Origin: Oscillatoriales cyanobacterium
GTDB taxonomy: Bacteria > Cyanobacteriota > Cyanobacteriia > Cyanobacteriales > Microcoleaceae
Assembly (NCBI GenBank): GCA_004293365.1
Contig: RDYN01000068.1
Coordinates: 1 to 50,175, forward strand
DNA length: 50,175 bases
Reading direction: 5' to 3'
Under the pieces are notes generated by a model that had not been told where the DNA came from, made no database searches, and saw only the letters and a program-made list of their open reading frames with translations. Below are positions 10,556-19,020 of this stretch, in pieces. A program made the translations under genes and the position numbers. Position 1 is the first letter of the stretch. Each line of letters opens with the position of its first letter.

Positions 10556-10726
10556 TGAATTTCCTTTCGCTTGGCGAATATTTGGCTATTAGGTATTTAG
10601 TTACCTCCGCAGTTACGCTTATTATATTTTTTTTATGCTCAAATAGCTGTCCTCGAAAATTTGCCAATTTATATCTGAAAAATAGTATTTTTTACCATGA
10701 ATAGTAAAGTTTGTCAAGCTCTGCAT

Positions 10727-12094
10727 TTAAATCTCAGCAAAATGTTTTTGCAATAAATCGTGAATAAATCGATAGCGCCGATCGCCCGTTTTTTGCAGCA
10801 ACAGCCGATCGCCCGCAGCATCCAGAAAACGCTGGTAATCCCAAGGAATATGACCGCTAGACCACAGTAGCAGGTGCAATAGAAAACTTTCAATCGCCGG
10901 AATTCCCGGCAATACAGCACTAATTGCCGCAGCCGCAGCACCCGCAATCAACCCCAAAACCGACCCGGAAACTAGAGTGACAATCGATCCCAAAATCACC
11001 CAAATCAGCCCGCCAACTAGCTTAACTCCAAACTGATACTTGCGCTGTTCCTCGCCTGTTTGCAGCCAACTCGACGGGATGCGATCGAGGTAAAATTCTT
11101 GAATTCCTTGCTGTTCCATCCTTCTCGCCAACCATCCCAGCCATTTGCGAATTTGTTCGGGCCGCAGTTTTTTTCCTCTGGGATATTGCTTGACTTCCCC
11201 AGTCATTTGATGGCGGATGTAGGCCGTTAATAGATATTTGCGCTGTTCTTCTGCGGAAGTTATGCGCTTCCAAGATTCGATTAAAATATCATCGTAAGCC
11301 AAAGCCATCATGCTCAATAATAAGGGAGCTTTTGCCAATTTTAGCAACTCGGGTTCCTTCTCTATGCTGTACCAAAGTTCGCGACTTCTGGCTTCTAGTA
11401 GATAATTTTTAATTTGAGTTTCTGTTAAAGGTTTCAGCAAAACTGCTGCTTGCAATTTAAACCTATTTTGACAGTTTTTGTAGACTTCAAAAGTGCTACA
11501 AGCGACTAAATGTTTTGGTTGAAATTCGCTTTCAAGAAACTGATTGATTGCTTGAATGCAGCTATCTTGGCGGTGGGTTTCTACTTCGTCCAAACCGTCG
11601 AGGAGAGGCAGCAATTTTAGTTCGGCGAGCATTTTTTTGCCGATCGCAGGAGAGATACTGTATTTATATTGAAGCTGAGCAATTAACCAATCTGCGATCG
11701 CCCCTGATTCTGCTTTCCACGATCCGAGTTCAAACAGCACCGGTACTGGCAAATTAGGATCTTGTTCGGCGCGCGAAACTAACACCAGAGCCAATTCTAG
11801 CAGCGTCGTGGTTTTGCCGGAACCCGTCGCTCCCAAAATGACTAATTTGCCGCTGGTGCGATCGAACACTTGAGAAATGCTAGCTTTAGCCGGAAGCCGA
11901 AAACTCGGGCGGTTTCCGGCTTTCACTTCCACATCCCAACAGCGGCCCACACCCACAGGCTGCGAGTCAGGGCTGAGGTTAGCCAGCACAGCAGTATGCA
12001 ATGATTGCGATCGACCTGCTTGGGCTTCCTGCTTCACCTCCGAAAGCAGTCGATCGCGAGGCGGTTGTAATCTGAGAGAAATGAATCTTGACAT
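10727..12094 (-). CDS. NACHT-domain NTPase with C-terminal membrane segment
   Basis: A 455-residue NACHT-type STAND NTPase. Walker A GATGSGKTT is near residue 88 and the NACHT-style Walker B LLPLLDGLDEV near 161. Beyond the NTPase and winged-helix-like region, about residues 350-410 form two hydrophobic stretches rich in Gly/Ala that probably cross the membrane. A tail with RFLDAAGDRLLLQKTGDRRYRFIHDLLQKHF matches the end of many cyanobacterial NACHT proteins. There is no C-terminal sensor array (WD40, TPR or LRR). I chose the ATG at 12094; an upstream TTG at 12154 is possible. Many bacterial NACHT proteins act in phage defence, and here a HicBA pair lies 170 bp downstream, but a defence role is inference. 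Confidence 0.8.
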   Translation of the reverse strand: MSRFISLRLQPPRDRLLSEVKQEAQAGRSQSLHTAVLANLSPDSQPVGVGRCWDVEVKAGNRPSFRLPAKASISQVFDRTSGKLVILGATGSGKTTTLLELALVLVSRAEQDPNLPVPVLFELGSWKAESGAIADWLIAQLQYKYSISPAIGKKMLAELKLLPLLDGLDEVETHRQDSCIQAINQFLESEFQPKHLVACSTFEVYKNCQNRFKLQAAVLLKPLTETQIKNYLLEARSRELWYSIEKEPELLKLAKAPLLLSMMALAYDDILIESWKRITSAEEQRKYLLTAYIRHQMTGEVKQYPRGKKLRPEQIRKWLGWLARRMEQQGIQEFYLDRIPSSWLQTGEEQRKYQFGVKLVGGLIWVILGSIVTLVSGSVLGLIAGAAAAAISAVLPGIPAIESFLLHLLLWSSGHIPWDYQRFLDAAGDRLLLQKTGDRRYRFIHDLLQKHFAEI

Positions 12095-12423
12095 TAGAGC
12101 TACTAAACTGCACCGGAGCGGGCGATCGCTTACCTTGCCATTCGCCGCGCGCAACTGGCGGGCGAGAAGATTACCATCTGTACAGTTGTCAAGTATAGAT
12201 GGAGTGAAATGATTGTGACAATTATCCAGGTTAAATTTTAGGAACTCATGCGGAAACCTCAGCCCTGATTAAGTATTTTCACTATAAGGAGAAGGGCGAT
12301 CGCCGGGAGTTTTCGAGTAAAATCTGGATCTATCCGCCTAATTACGTATTTTTCCTATAACTTGACTGGCGATCGCGCCAACTTGGAAACAAAAATATCA
12401 GTATAAATACAGAGGGGGTTTTT

Positions 12424-13269
12424 ATGTCATTTACTTCTACTCAAATCATCACAGTCACCTTAGCAGGTCTAGCCACAGCCGTGGGTGTAGCTGCTGCAAC
12501 TATACAGTCGGGTGCGATAAAACAATCTCATCCCCCGGTTGCAGAATCCCCAGCAGCCGTCAGAAACCCGATCGCACTTTTTCCCGCCAACAACCCCGAA
12601 TCCAAACCAGCAGAACCTCTACAAGCAGAAATCAAAACCGCAGCATCTCCCGCATCTGAATCTCAACCAGCCAAAAGCGCCGTACTTCAACCACCGTTAA
12701 TCGCTGGAGTCTCGCAGCAAAAAGTTGCGCCAGTAGTTGTCACACCGCCCAATTCCGGCTGTAAAATCAGTATGGCTGTAGTTAGCGATCCGAATCCACC
12801 GCTGAATGTGCGATCGCACCCGCAAGTAAACGACAGCAAAATAGTAGGAAAACTGAAAAATAATACCTTTGTTTCCATCGCAGAAGAACAAAATGGTTGG
12901 CTGCGAATTACCGAACCGCCCGGTTGGATTGCCAAAAATCGCACCGAAAGCAGTTGTTCTAACATCAACCAGCAGATTAATTTTATGTCGGGAGGAGATG
13001 AGGCAATTGTTAAAGGTAGAATCATCGGCGGCGGAACTCACTCTTACAAGATTCGCGCCACAAAAGGTCAAATCATGACTGTTAAGAATCGGAAAGATGT
13101 TTTCCCGCAAATTATCACTCCTGGTGGCAAACTTTTAGCAGAAGATCCGAATACACGAGGTCAGAAAACTGAGTGGACGGGCAAAATTCCTGTTACTGGA
13201 AATTACACATTTCAACTAGACTCAAATTTCCGTGGCTATGAATACGAATTTTATGTGCGAGTCCGATAA
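12424..13269 (+). CDS. Exported SH3-domain protein with C-terminal beta domain
   Basis: A 281-residue protein starting with an uncleaved anchor or signal peptide (residues 7-27). An Ala/Pro-rich linker (about 30-115) is followed by a bacterial SH3 domain (VSDPNPPLNVRSHPQVNDSKIVGKL ... WLRITEPPGWI). The C-terminal 100 residues have the pattern GRIIGGGTHSYKIRATKGQIM, resembling a pre-peptidase C-terminal-type beta sandwich. It is probably an extracytoplasmic, wall-associated protein. The ATG at 12424 follows GAGGGGG with 5-nt spacing. Nothing notable is seen in the upstream gap 12155-12423. Confidence 0.75.
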   Translation: MSFTSTQIITVTLAGLATAVGVAAATIQSGAIKQSHPPVAESPAAVRNPIALFPANNPESKPAEPLQAEIKTAASPASESQPAKSAVLQPPLIAGVSQQKVAPVVVTPPNSGCKISMAVVSDPNPPLNVRSHPQVNDSKIVGKLKNNTFVSIAEEQNGWLRITEPPGWIAKNRTESSCSNINQQINFMSGGDEAIVKGRIIGGGTHSYKIRATKGQIMTVKNRKDVFPQIITPGGKLLAEDPNTRGQKTEWTGKIPVTGNYTFQLDSNFRGYEYEFYVRVR

Positions 13270-13281
13270 ATTCCCAAGAAT

Positions 13282-13425
13282 ACCGGGCGGTTGAAACCGC
13301 GTCTATACAGACAAAACCCGGATGGTGCGCGGGTTGAAGAGTAGGCGGTTAAAATTACGTTAGCTTCTTCAGTCCGCGCACCATCCGGACTTCCTTTGTG
13401 TAGACGCGGTTTTAACCGCCGTCTT
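13282..13425. repeat. Family B element (MITE-like), copy 1
   Basis: An imperfect palindrome of about 144 bp. Its outer arms are GCGGTTGAAACCGCGTCTA and the matching TAGACGCGGTTTTAACCGC. Its inner arms are GGATGGTGCGCGG and CCGCGCACCATCC. Related copies lie at 40058-40185 and, in opposite orientation, at 46706-46856. It lies in the convergent gap between the SH3 gene and the VanX-like gene. Confidence 0.85.
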
Positions 13426-13427
13426 AA

Positions 13428-14153
13428 TTAAGGAATTTCAGAAAGCGACACATCTAAAATCGCAAATTTCTGCCAATCTTCCGAATCAAAGTGCCACCAT
13501 TCTGTGCTTATCCCAATAAATCCCTGTTTTTTCATCGCATCCTCAAGCGTTTGACGATTTTTCCGAGATTGGGCGCTGCCACCGCTGTAATCTCTGTGAG
13601 CTTTTTTGGTAAAATCGTCATAGGGCGTTGGCATCTCTAATTCTTTGCCAGTGCGATCGACCAAAGTTAAATCCACAGCCGCCCCGCGATTGTGCCGCGA
13701 ACCCCTAGCAGGATTAGCAACATAGTTCGGATCTGGCAAAAATTCCCACATTTGCTTAGTCACAGAAAAAGGCCTGTAGCAATCGTAAACTTTCAAACCC
13801 AAGCCAATTTTTTCCAAATCTGTTTGAACTAGCGCTAACTTTTGAGCAACAGAACTTCTCAAAGCGCATTTGGCGACTGTATAAAGTTTTCGTTTCAAGA
13901 AATTGTTAGTAGTGGCGTAGCGGATATCGAGGCGAATGTTGGGATTTACCGTGCGGATGTCAACAAGTCGCGCCCAACTGGGAAGTTGACTCATGAAAAC
14001 GCTTTCAGGTAATACTGGGCTTTGTTCTTCCTGGTAAATTTGCACTTTTGGCGGCTCCGCTGCGGTAACAAATGTTGGATGGTGAAGGGTTATTACAGAT
14101 AGTAATACCAGTATAAGTACACTTAAATATTTTAAAATTTGACTTGATTTCAT
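13428..14153 (-). CDS. D-alanyl-D-alanine dipeptidase (VanX/DdpX-like, M15 family)
   Basis: A 241-residue zinc dipeptidase of the M15D type, predicted to hydrolyse D-Ala-D-Ala released from, or destined for, peptidoglycan. A signal peptide occupies residues 1-32. The metal-site motif SRHNRGAAVD gives ligands His154 and Asp161, and EWWHFDSE gives catalytic Glu218 and ligand His221. The substrate-binding motif YDCYRPFS lies near 113-120. I chose the ATG at 14153 because it begins directly with a signal peptide. It is probably periplasmic and used in wall recycling rather than vancomycin resistance, as no vanH or vanA neighbours are present. Confidence 0.9.
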   Translation of the reverse strand: MKSSQILKYLSVLILVLLSVITLHHPTFVTAAEPPKVQIYQEEQSPVLPESVFMSQLPSWARLVDIRTVNPNIRLDIRYATTNNFLKRKLYTVAKCALRSSVAQKLALVQTDLEKIGLGLKVYDCYRPFSVTKQMWEFLPDPNYVANPARGSRHNRGAAVDLTLVDRTGKELEMPTPYDDFTKKAHRDYSGGSAQSRKNRQTLEDAMKKQGFIGISTEWWHFDSEDWQKFAILDVSLSEIP

Positions 14154-14172
14154 AATTGAGTTGTATAATTTT

Positions 14173-14437
14173 ATCCAAGTTTGTAGGGTGCGCAATGCGC
14201 ACCTTACTATATCATTTTATCCAAGTTTGTAGGGTGTGCAATGCGCTGAGTTGTATAATTTTATCCAAGTTTGTAGGGTGCGCAATGCGCACCTTACTAT
14301 ATAATTTTATCCAAGTTTGTAGGGTGCGCAATGCGCACCTTACTATATCATTTTATCCAAGTTTGTAGGGTGTGCAATGCGCACCTTACTATATCATTTT
14401 ATCCAAGTTTGTAGGGTGCGCAATGCGCACCTTACTC
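14173..14437. repeat. 46-bp tandem repeat, 6 copies
   Basis: Six units begin at about 14173, 14219, 14263, 14309, 14355 and 14401. Spacing is 46 bp except for one of 44. Each unit has ATCCAAGTTTGTAGGGTG followed by the near-palindrome TGCGCAATGCGCA and ends with a TTACTATATCATTTT-type spacer. Unit 2 has lost the right half of its hairpin. Single hairpins of the same kind lie near 28043 and 49400. The array fills the whole gap upstream of the VanX-like gene. Confidence 0.9.
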
Positions 14438-14481
14438 ATAAAGAGCGGGTTCAAAAAAATGTTGCCTAAGTGCTGATCCTT

Positions 14482-15777
14482 TTAAATTCCCAAGCGCTGA
14501 TACACTAAATCTAAGTGCCTCAATTGATACTGCGGATCGAAACAATCATCAATTTCTTTGGTCGTCATGCGAGCAGTAACGCTGACATCTTTGGCAATTA
14601 AATCGTAGAAATTACCGCCCGTTTTGTTCCAAGCTTGGTGAGCGCAAGATTGCACAATTTTGTAGGCTTCCTCGCGGTTCATGCCTTTTTCCACTAAGGC
14701 TAGCATCACCCGCTGGCTGAAGATGACTCCGCCGTAAAGGTTCATGTTGCGTTTCATGTTTTCGGGATAGACTAGCAGGTGTTTTACTAAGTCTGTGGTT
14801 TCTACTAACATGAAGTGGGTAACAGTGGAACTGTCGGGCAAAATCATCCGTTCTACGGAACTGTGAGAGATGTCTCTTTCGTGCCACAGCGCAACGTTTT
14901 CTAAGGCTGCGACGGCGTTGGCGCGGACAATTCTTGCCATTCCTGTCAGTCTTTCCGATCGAATTGGGTTGCGTTTGTGGGGCATGGCGGATGAGCCTTT
15001 TTGCCCTTTGGAAAAGAATTCTTCGACTTCGAGCACGTCGGTGCGCTGGAGGTTGCGGATTTCTACTGCGAAACGCTCGATCGATGCGGCTAACAGTGCT
15101 AAGGTTTGGACGTATTCGGCGTGTCGATCGCGCGAAATGACTTGAGTGGATGCACAATCGGGTTCGAGTCCGAGATTTTGACAGGCGATGGCTTCAATGC
15201 GCGGATCGATATTAGCATAGGTTCCGACTGCACCGGAGATTTTGCCGACGGCAACGGACGATCGCAAATTCACCAATCTTTCGCGGCTGCGAAACACTTC
15301 CGCCAGCCATCCAGCTAGTTTAAAGCCAAAGGTGATGGGTTCGGCGTGAATTCCGTGCGATCGACCCACCATCACGGTATTGCGGTGCTGTTGGGCCTGA
15401 TAGCGAATAGCTTGACTCAATTCTTCGACACGTTCTAACAAAATATCAACGCTGGCGACTAATTGCAGCGCCAAAGCCGTATCGAGCACATCGGAACTCG
15501 TTAAGCCGAGGTGAATGTAGCGGCCGGCATCGCCTACATATTCGTTGACATTTGTCAAGAATGCGATCATGTCGTGGCGGACTTCGGCTTCAATTTCGAG
15601 GACTCGTTTCGGGTCAAAATTAGCCTTAGCTTTGATTTCCTCGACTGCGGCGGCGGGGATGTAGCCGAGTTCGGCTTGAGCTTCGCAGACAGCGATTTCT
15701 ACTTGCAGCCAGCTTTTGAGCTTGGCGGTTTCAGTCCAGATGTTGCCCATTTCGGGCAAGGTGTAGCGCTCTATCAC
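14482..15777 (-). CDS. purB: Adenylosuccinate lyase
   Basis: A 431-residue enzyme of the fumarase/aspartase superfamily. It acts twice in purine synthesis, splitting SAICAR to AICAR and adenylosuccinate to AMP, with fumarate released each time. The signature loop SSAMPHKRNPIRSE is intact. So are the N-terminal MIERYTLPEMGNIW, the TSSDVLDTALALQ segment and the catalytic-His segment MVGRSHGIHAEP. Length and order are normal. It is a single gene on the minus strand, with repeats on both sides. Confidence 0.97.
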   Translation of the reverse strand: MIERYTLPEMGNIWTETAKLKSWLQVEIAVCEAQAELGYIPAAAVEEIKAKANFDPKRVLEIEAEVRHDMIAFLTNVNEYVGDAGRYIHLGLTSSDVLDTALALQLVASVDILLERVEELSQAIRYQAQQHRNTVMVGRSHGIHAEPITFGFKLAGWLAEVFRSRERLVNLRSSVAVGKISGAVGTYANIDPRIEAIACQNLGLEPDCASTQVISRDRHAEYVQTLALLAASIERFAVEIRNLQRTDVLEVEEFFSKGQKGSSAMPHKRNPIRSERLTGMARIVRANAVAALENVALWHERDISHSSVERMILPDSSTVTHFMLVETTDLVKHLLVYPENMKRNMNLYGGVIFSQRVMLALVEKGMNREEAYKIVQSCAHQAWNKTGGNFYDLIAKDVSVTARMTTKEIDDCFDPQYQLRHLDLVYQRLGI

Positions 15778-15893
15778 GGTTTGGAGTTGGGGAATTGCGA
15801 TCGTCCTATTGTACCGCTATGTGGCACTGGGGATAGGTCGGGTTGGTAAGGGCGATCGGGTACAATAATTCAGTCCTGGTCGCACGGGTGGTC

Positions 15894-15959
15894 AGAAACC
15901 GGGTTTTTAACCACAATATTTGCTGAAAATCCTCAATCTTTGTTAAAAACCCGGTTTCT
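15894..15959. repeat. Family A inverted-repeat element, copy 3
   Basis: Arms AGAAACCGGGTTTTT and AAAAACCCGGTTTCT lie 66 bp end to end, with TGCATCCA 12 bp after the right arm. The element lies directly upstream of the small HicB-like gene. Confidence 0.8.
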
Positions 15960-16010
15960 TTGTCGGCGAGTGCATCCAAGACTATAATTTCAACCCGAAA
16001 CTTCAGAACC

Positions 16011-16235
16011 ATGAAATATACAGTTGTTATCCAATGGTCAGAATGCGATCGGTGCTTTGTCGTGTTTTTGCCTGAATTTGAGGATATCATGCAGCCAGTA
16101 ACTCACGGAGATTCTTATGAAGAAGCTATCTACAATGCGCGAGAGGTACTGGAGTTACTAATCGAGAGTTGTCAAGCTGAAGGTAAACTATTACCAGCAA
16201 CTAAGAAGCTAGAACGATTATTTCATGCTGCATAA
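16011..16235 (+). CDS. Solitary HicB-like antitoxin-family protein
   Basis: A 74-residue protein with the HicB/UPF0150 fold pattern: MKYTVVIQWSECDRCFVVFLPEF, then THGDSYEEAIYNAREVLELLIE. No HicA partner lies beside it, so it is either an orphan antitoxin or a stand-alone regulator. Its 3' end overlaps the 3' end of the convergent methyltransferase gene by 35 bp. The ATG at 16011 follows the sequence CTTCAGAACC, with no strong ribosome site. Confidence 0.75.
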   Translation: MKYTVVIQWSECDRCFVVFLPEFEDIMQPVTHGDSYEEAIYNAREVLELLIESCQAEGKLLPATKKLERLFHAA

Positions 16236-17376
16236 ATTTGTTCACAGCAATATCAGTCAAATATGGAATAAGTGCAAAGCCGATACACTCTGCTAAGCGC
16301 GGCGGCACGGCATTTCCAATTTGCCACATTGCCTTTTTCATTGAACCTTCAAAAATAAATGAATCCGGGAAACTTTGTAATCTCGCCATTTCACGAGCGG
16401 AAATAACGCGATTGAGATAAGGATGAATATGAGTGCCGCCGTGATTTTCTTTCACAGTCATGCTCGGTTTCCCCGGATACTGTCGCTTAAAAGCATCTGC
16501 GTAGCTTGCGTACAAAGAACCGCCTGGTGGAACTTTAGCAAGTCTTTCCATATACTCAGCAGAATGGCGAGTCCATTCGTGGTTAATTTCTGGTATGGGA
16601 GTATACTCTGGTAAATCATCAATTGCTGACTCAATTGCTTTGTATTGTTCGGACAACAATTGTGGCTTGGGATAAGGATTTGGCATCCCAAATCTGTTAG
16701 CAATAAAAATAGCTCGCGGCCTGATTTGCGGAACTCCATAGGCGGCTGATTCCAGCACCGCAACGGAAACGTGGGGATAGCCAATTTCCTCAAAAGCCTC
16801 GCAAATAGCTTGCTTAACAGCCCCTTTCTGTATAGTCAGAATTCCCGGCACATTTTCCATCACAACGTACCAGGGACGTATTTCCGAGACGATGCGGACA
16901 AACTCTCTAAACAGGTGGTTTCGAGAATCGTTGGGGTCGCGTTTTCCGGCAACTGAGAAGCCTTGACAAGGCGGCCCGCCTACAACAAGATGAACTTCAG
17001 GAGAAGCAATTTGAGCGAGCCAATTTTGGAAATTTAAGTTTTTGATATCGTCGCAAAAGTGATGACAATCAGGAAAATTTTTGATATGAGTTGCAGAAGC
17101 AATGGGGTTAACTTCAACACTGGCTAATGGTTGAAATCCTGCTTGCCATAAACCTTGTGTCATTCCGCCAGCACCGCAGAAAAGATCGACAAATCTATAG
17201 TCTGAGGCGGGGATTGACTGAGATTCTACATCAATAAATATCTTTTAAGGATCGGAGTCATCCGCTTCTAGTTCGCGTTGGATGCGTTCGTAACGCCCTA
17301 ATTTTGCTTGCTTCGGCTTTTTTGCAGAAATTGTCTCTTGCTCATTTGAGAATAAAGACAGTTGTATTGCTTCCAT
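16201..17376 (-). pseudogene. C5-cytosine DNA methyltransferase interrupted by an in-frame stop
   Basis: All the C5-methyltransferase motifs can be read in one frame. These are motif I FVDLFCGAGG (about 17167-17196), motif IV GGPPCQGFS with the catalytic Cys, motif VI MENVPG, motif VIII QIRPRAIFIANR, motif IX REMARLQSFPD and motif X QIGNAVPPRLAE. There is no ATG, GTG or TTG between motif I and a TAA at 17245-17247. The same frame beyond that TAA continues into a 43-residue open stretch beginning MEAIQLSLFSNEQ at 17376. The simplest reading is one gene of about 391 codons with a nonsense change (CAA to TAA). Starting at the ATG at 17163 would lose motif I and SAM binding. Alternatives are initiation at an ATT codon, readthrough, or a sequencing error. 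Confidence 0.8.
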
Positions 17377-17694
17377 TTTACATTTGTTTACGGCATCATA
17401 TCTATTGTACTGTACTGAACTAGAGCAACCATGAAAGACGATCGCACTAAATATCGACCTGCAATCTATCAAGTTATGACTTGAAAAACGATCGCAAATA
17501 ATTCTACTGCATTCGATCGATTGTACGATACTGAACAGCCTCCCCCACATAGTTAGCAGTTAGTAGGGTGTTCACACGCCACACCTTGCTACAATTTTTT
17601 ATATTTCGTTTGTTGCGGATATTGCGTTTACGGCACGAAAAGTGTTATCGTGAAAACAACTGAGTATGCACCGGAGACTTACACGCGGGTAGCC

Positions 17695-17760
17695 AGAAAC
17701 CGGGTTTTTGGAGAAAATACATCGTTACAGCCCGCTGATTCGCGAAAAAACCCGGTTTCT
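17695..17760. repeat. Family A inverted-repeat element, copy 4
   Basis: Arms AGAAACCGGGTTTTT and AAAAACCCGGTTTCT lie 66 bp end to end, with TGCGTCCA 11 bp beyond. It fills part of the gap 17377-17822 upstream of the antitoxin/PIN pair; the rest of that gap shows no gene. Confidence 0.8.
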
Positions 17761-17822
17761 TTGCTGAAAGTGCGTCCAGGAATACATAAATCAGACAAAA
17801 AACATTAAAAGAGAGACTTGCT

Positions 17823-18269
17823 ATGTTGAAGCAAAAAGCATCGCCTGAGTCAGTTTTAATTCCCGAACAAGAACAAGAAACAATAGCAAAATTATACCAG
17901 ATTCTCAGCCTCGAATCTGCACAACCAAAATTAGTCGGAAGTAACGGAGAAGAAATTATAATTCCGCAGTCAGTTTACAATTTACTCGGTCAAGTTGTCC
18001 AAGCAATGGCATCAGGTCAAGCTATTTCCATAGTGCGTCACAATCGCGAACTGACAACACAGGAAGCTGCTAATATTCTGAATGTGTCGCGACCATTTTT
18101 AGTCAAGTTACTTGAAAATGGAGAAATTACCCATATCAAAGTTGGTTCCCATCGGCGCATACTTTTCCAAGATTTAATGACCTACAAGGAACAGCGGAAA
18201 GTCAAGCGCCGCCAACTCTTGGATGAGCTGATCGAGATGACTGAGGAAGCTGGCTTGTACGAGGAATAG
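17823..18269 (+). CDS. Excisionase-like DNA-binding antitoxin
   Basis: A 148-residue protein. The C-terminal half carries an excisionase/MerR-type helix-turn-helix: ELTTQEAANILNVSRPFLVKLLENGEI, then the wing HIKVGSHRRI. The N-terminal region (1-75) would contact its partner. It lies 19 bp upstream of a PIN-domain gene on the same strand, the usual arrangement of this antitoxin with a PIN ribonuclease toxin. It probably represses its own promoter; the ATG at 17823 follows AGAGAG. Confidence 0.85.
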   Translation: MLKQKASPESVLIPEQEQETIAKLYQILSLESAQPKLVGSNGEEIIIPQSVYNLLGQVVQAMASGQAISIVRHNRELTTQEAANILNVSRPFLVKLLENGEITHIKVGSHRRILFQDLMTYKEQRKVKRRQLLDELIEMTEEAGLYEE

Positions 18270-18288
18270 GACTAATTGAATCTCTAAT

Positions 18289-18867
18289 ATGACTAAACAT
18301 AGTGTTGTACTTGATGCTTGCGTACTTTTCCCGATGTATTTGCGCGATACTCTCCTTTCCACTGCTGATGAAGATTTGTATTTACCATATTGGTCTCAGA
18401 AAATCCTTGATGAGGCAATAGGCAATCTTGTTAAAGGAGGAAAGCTTTCGCAAAAGACCGCAAAAAATCTTGAAAATCAAATCAAATTAGCCTTTCCTGA
18501 AGCAATGGTTGAAGTGCCTGTCGCGCTAGAGCAAGCAATGACCAACGATCCTAAAGACCGTCACGTTCTTGCCGCAGCCGTAACTGCTGGAGCTGATATC
18601 ATTGTCACCAATAATCTCAAGGATTTTAGAGAAAACGAGCTAGCTCCTTGGAACATTAAAGCACAGTCGCCCGATGATTTTCTCAGCGATTTATTGGAAG
18701 AATACCCGGACTCAATAATTGAGTTATTACAGCAACAGTCTCAAAAGTACAAAAATCCCCCAAAGACTTTTACTGAATTAATTGATTTTTTACGTGAAAA
18801 AGCAGATACACCAAAATTTGCCAGTAATATATTGTTCAAAGTTCAGCGTCGCGAAGACAATCAGTAA
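18289..18867 (+). CDS. PIN-domain ribonuclease toxin
   Basis: A 192-residue PIN-domain protein. The acidic active-site residues can be placed: Asp in VVLDACVLFP, Glu in KILDEAIGNL, Asp in DPKDRHVLAAAV, and the final acidic region in DIIVTNNLKDF. PIN toxins cut RNA, often tRNA or mRNA, when released from their antitoxin. Here the partner is the helix-turn-helix protein just upstream. A C-terminal extension of about 60 residues beyond the PIN core is helical and Gln/Lys-rich. Confidence 0.85.
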   Translation: MTKHSVVLDACVLFPMYLRDTLLSTADEDLYLPYWSQKILDEAIGNLVKGGKLSQKTAKNLENQIKLAFPEAMVEVPVALEQAMTNDPKDRHVLAAAVTAGADIIVTNNLKDFRENELAPWNIKAQSPDDFLSDLLEEYPDSIIELLQQQSQKYKNPPKTFTELIDFLREKADTPKFASNILFKVQRREDNQ

Positions 18868-18872
18868 TATCT

Positions 18873-18979
18873 TATAGCCCTTCTCAGAAAGATGAGGTAT
18901 GTTGTTGGGCTTGGGCCCTCTTAGTTTATAGGCCCCACAAGCTGTCAGTCGTACCTCATCTTTCTGAAAACCGCTATAT
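18873..18979. repeat. Family E inverted repeat
   Basis: CAGAAAGATGAGGTA at 18885-18899 is perfectly complementary to 18952-18966, flanked by TATAGC and GCTATA outer arms. A shortened relative with a 27-bp exact match in reverse complement lies at 38076-38102. Confidence 0.75.
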
Positions 18980-19020
18980 TTATTGTTCTTAGGCTTGGCC
19001 TAGAATAGTAAATTTCCTAG

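Noticed and set aside
13428..14153. Vancomycin resistance
   Set aside because: The VanX-like dipeptidase stands alone, with no vanH or vanA genes, and such enzymes are common in cell-wall recycling.
14173..14437. Possible CRISPR-like array (six repeats of 46 bp)
   Set aside because: The units are adjacent with no unique spacers, and the core is a common dispersed hairpin.
14612..15157. A 181-codon minus-strand frame inside purB
   Set aside because: It is an overlapping frame of the purB gene on the same strand, very rich in Arg, Ser and His, and has no independent support.
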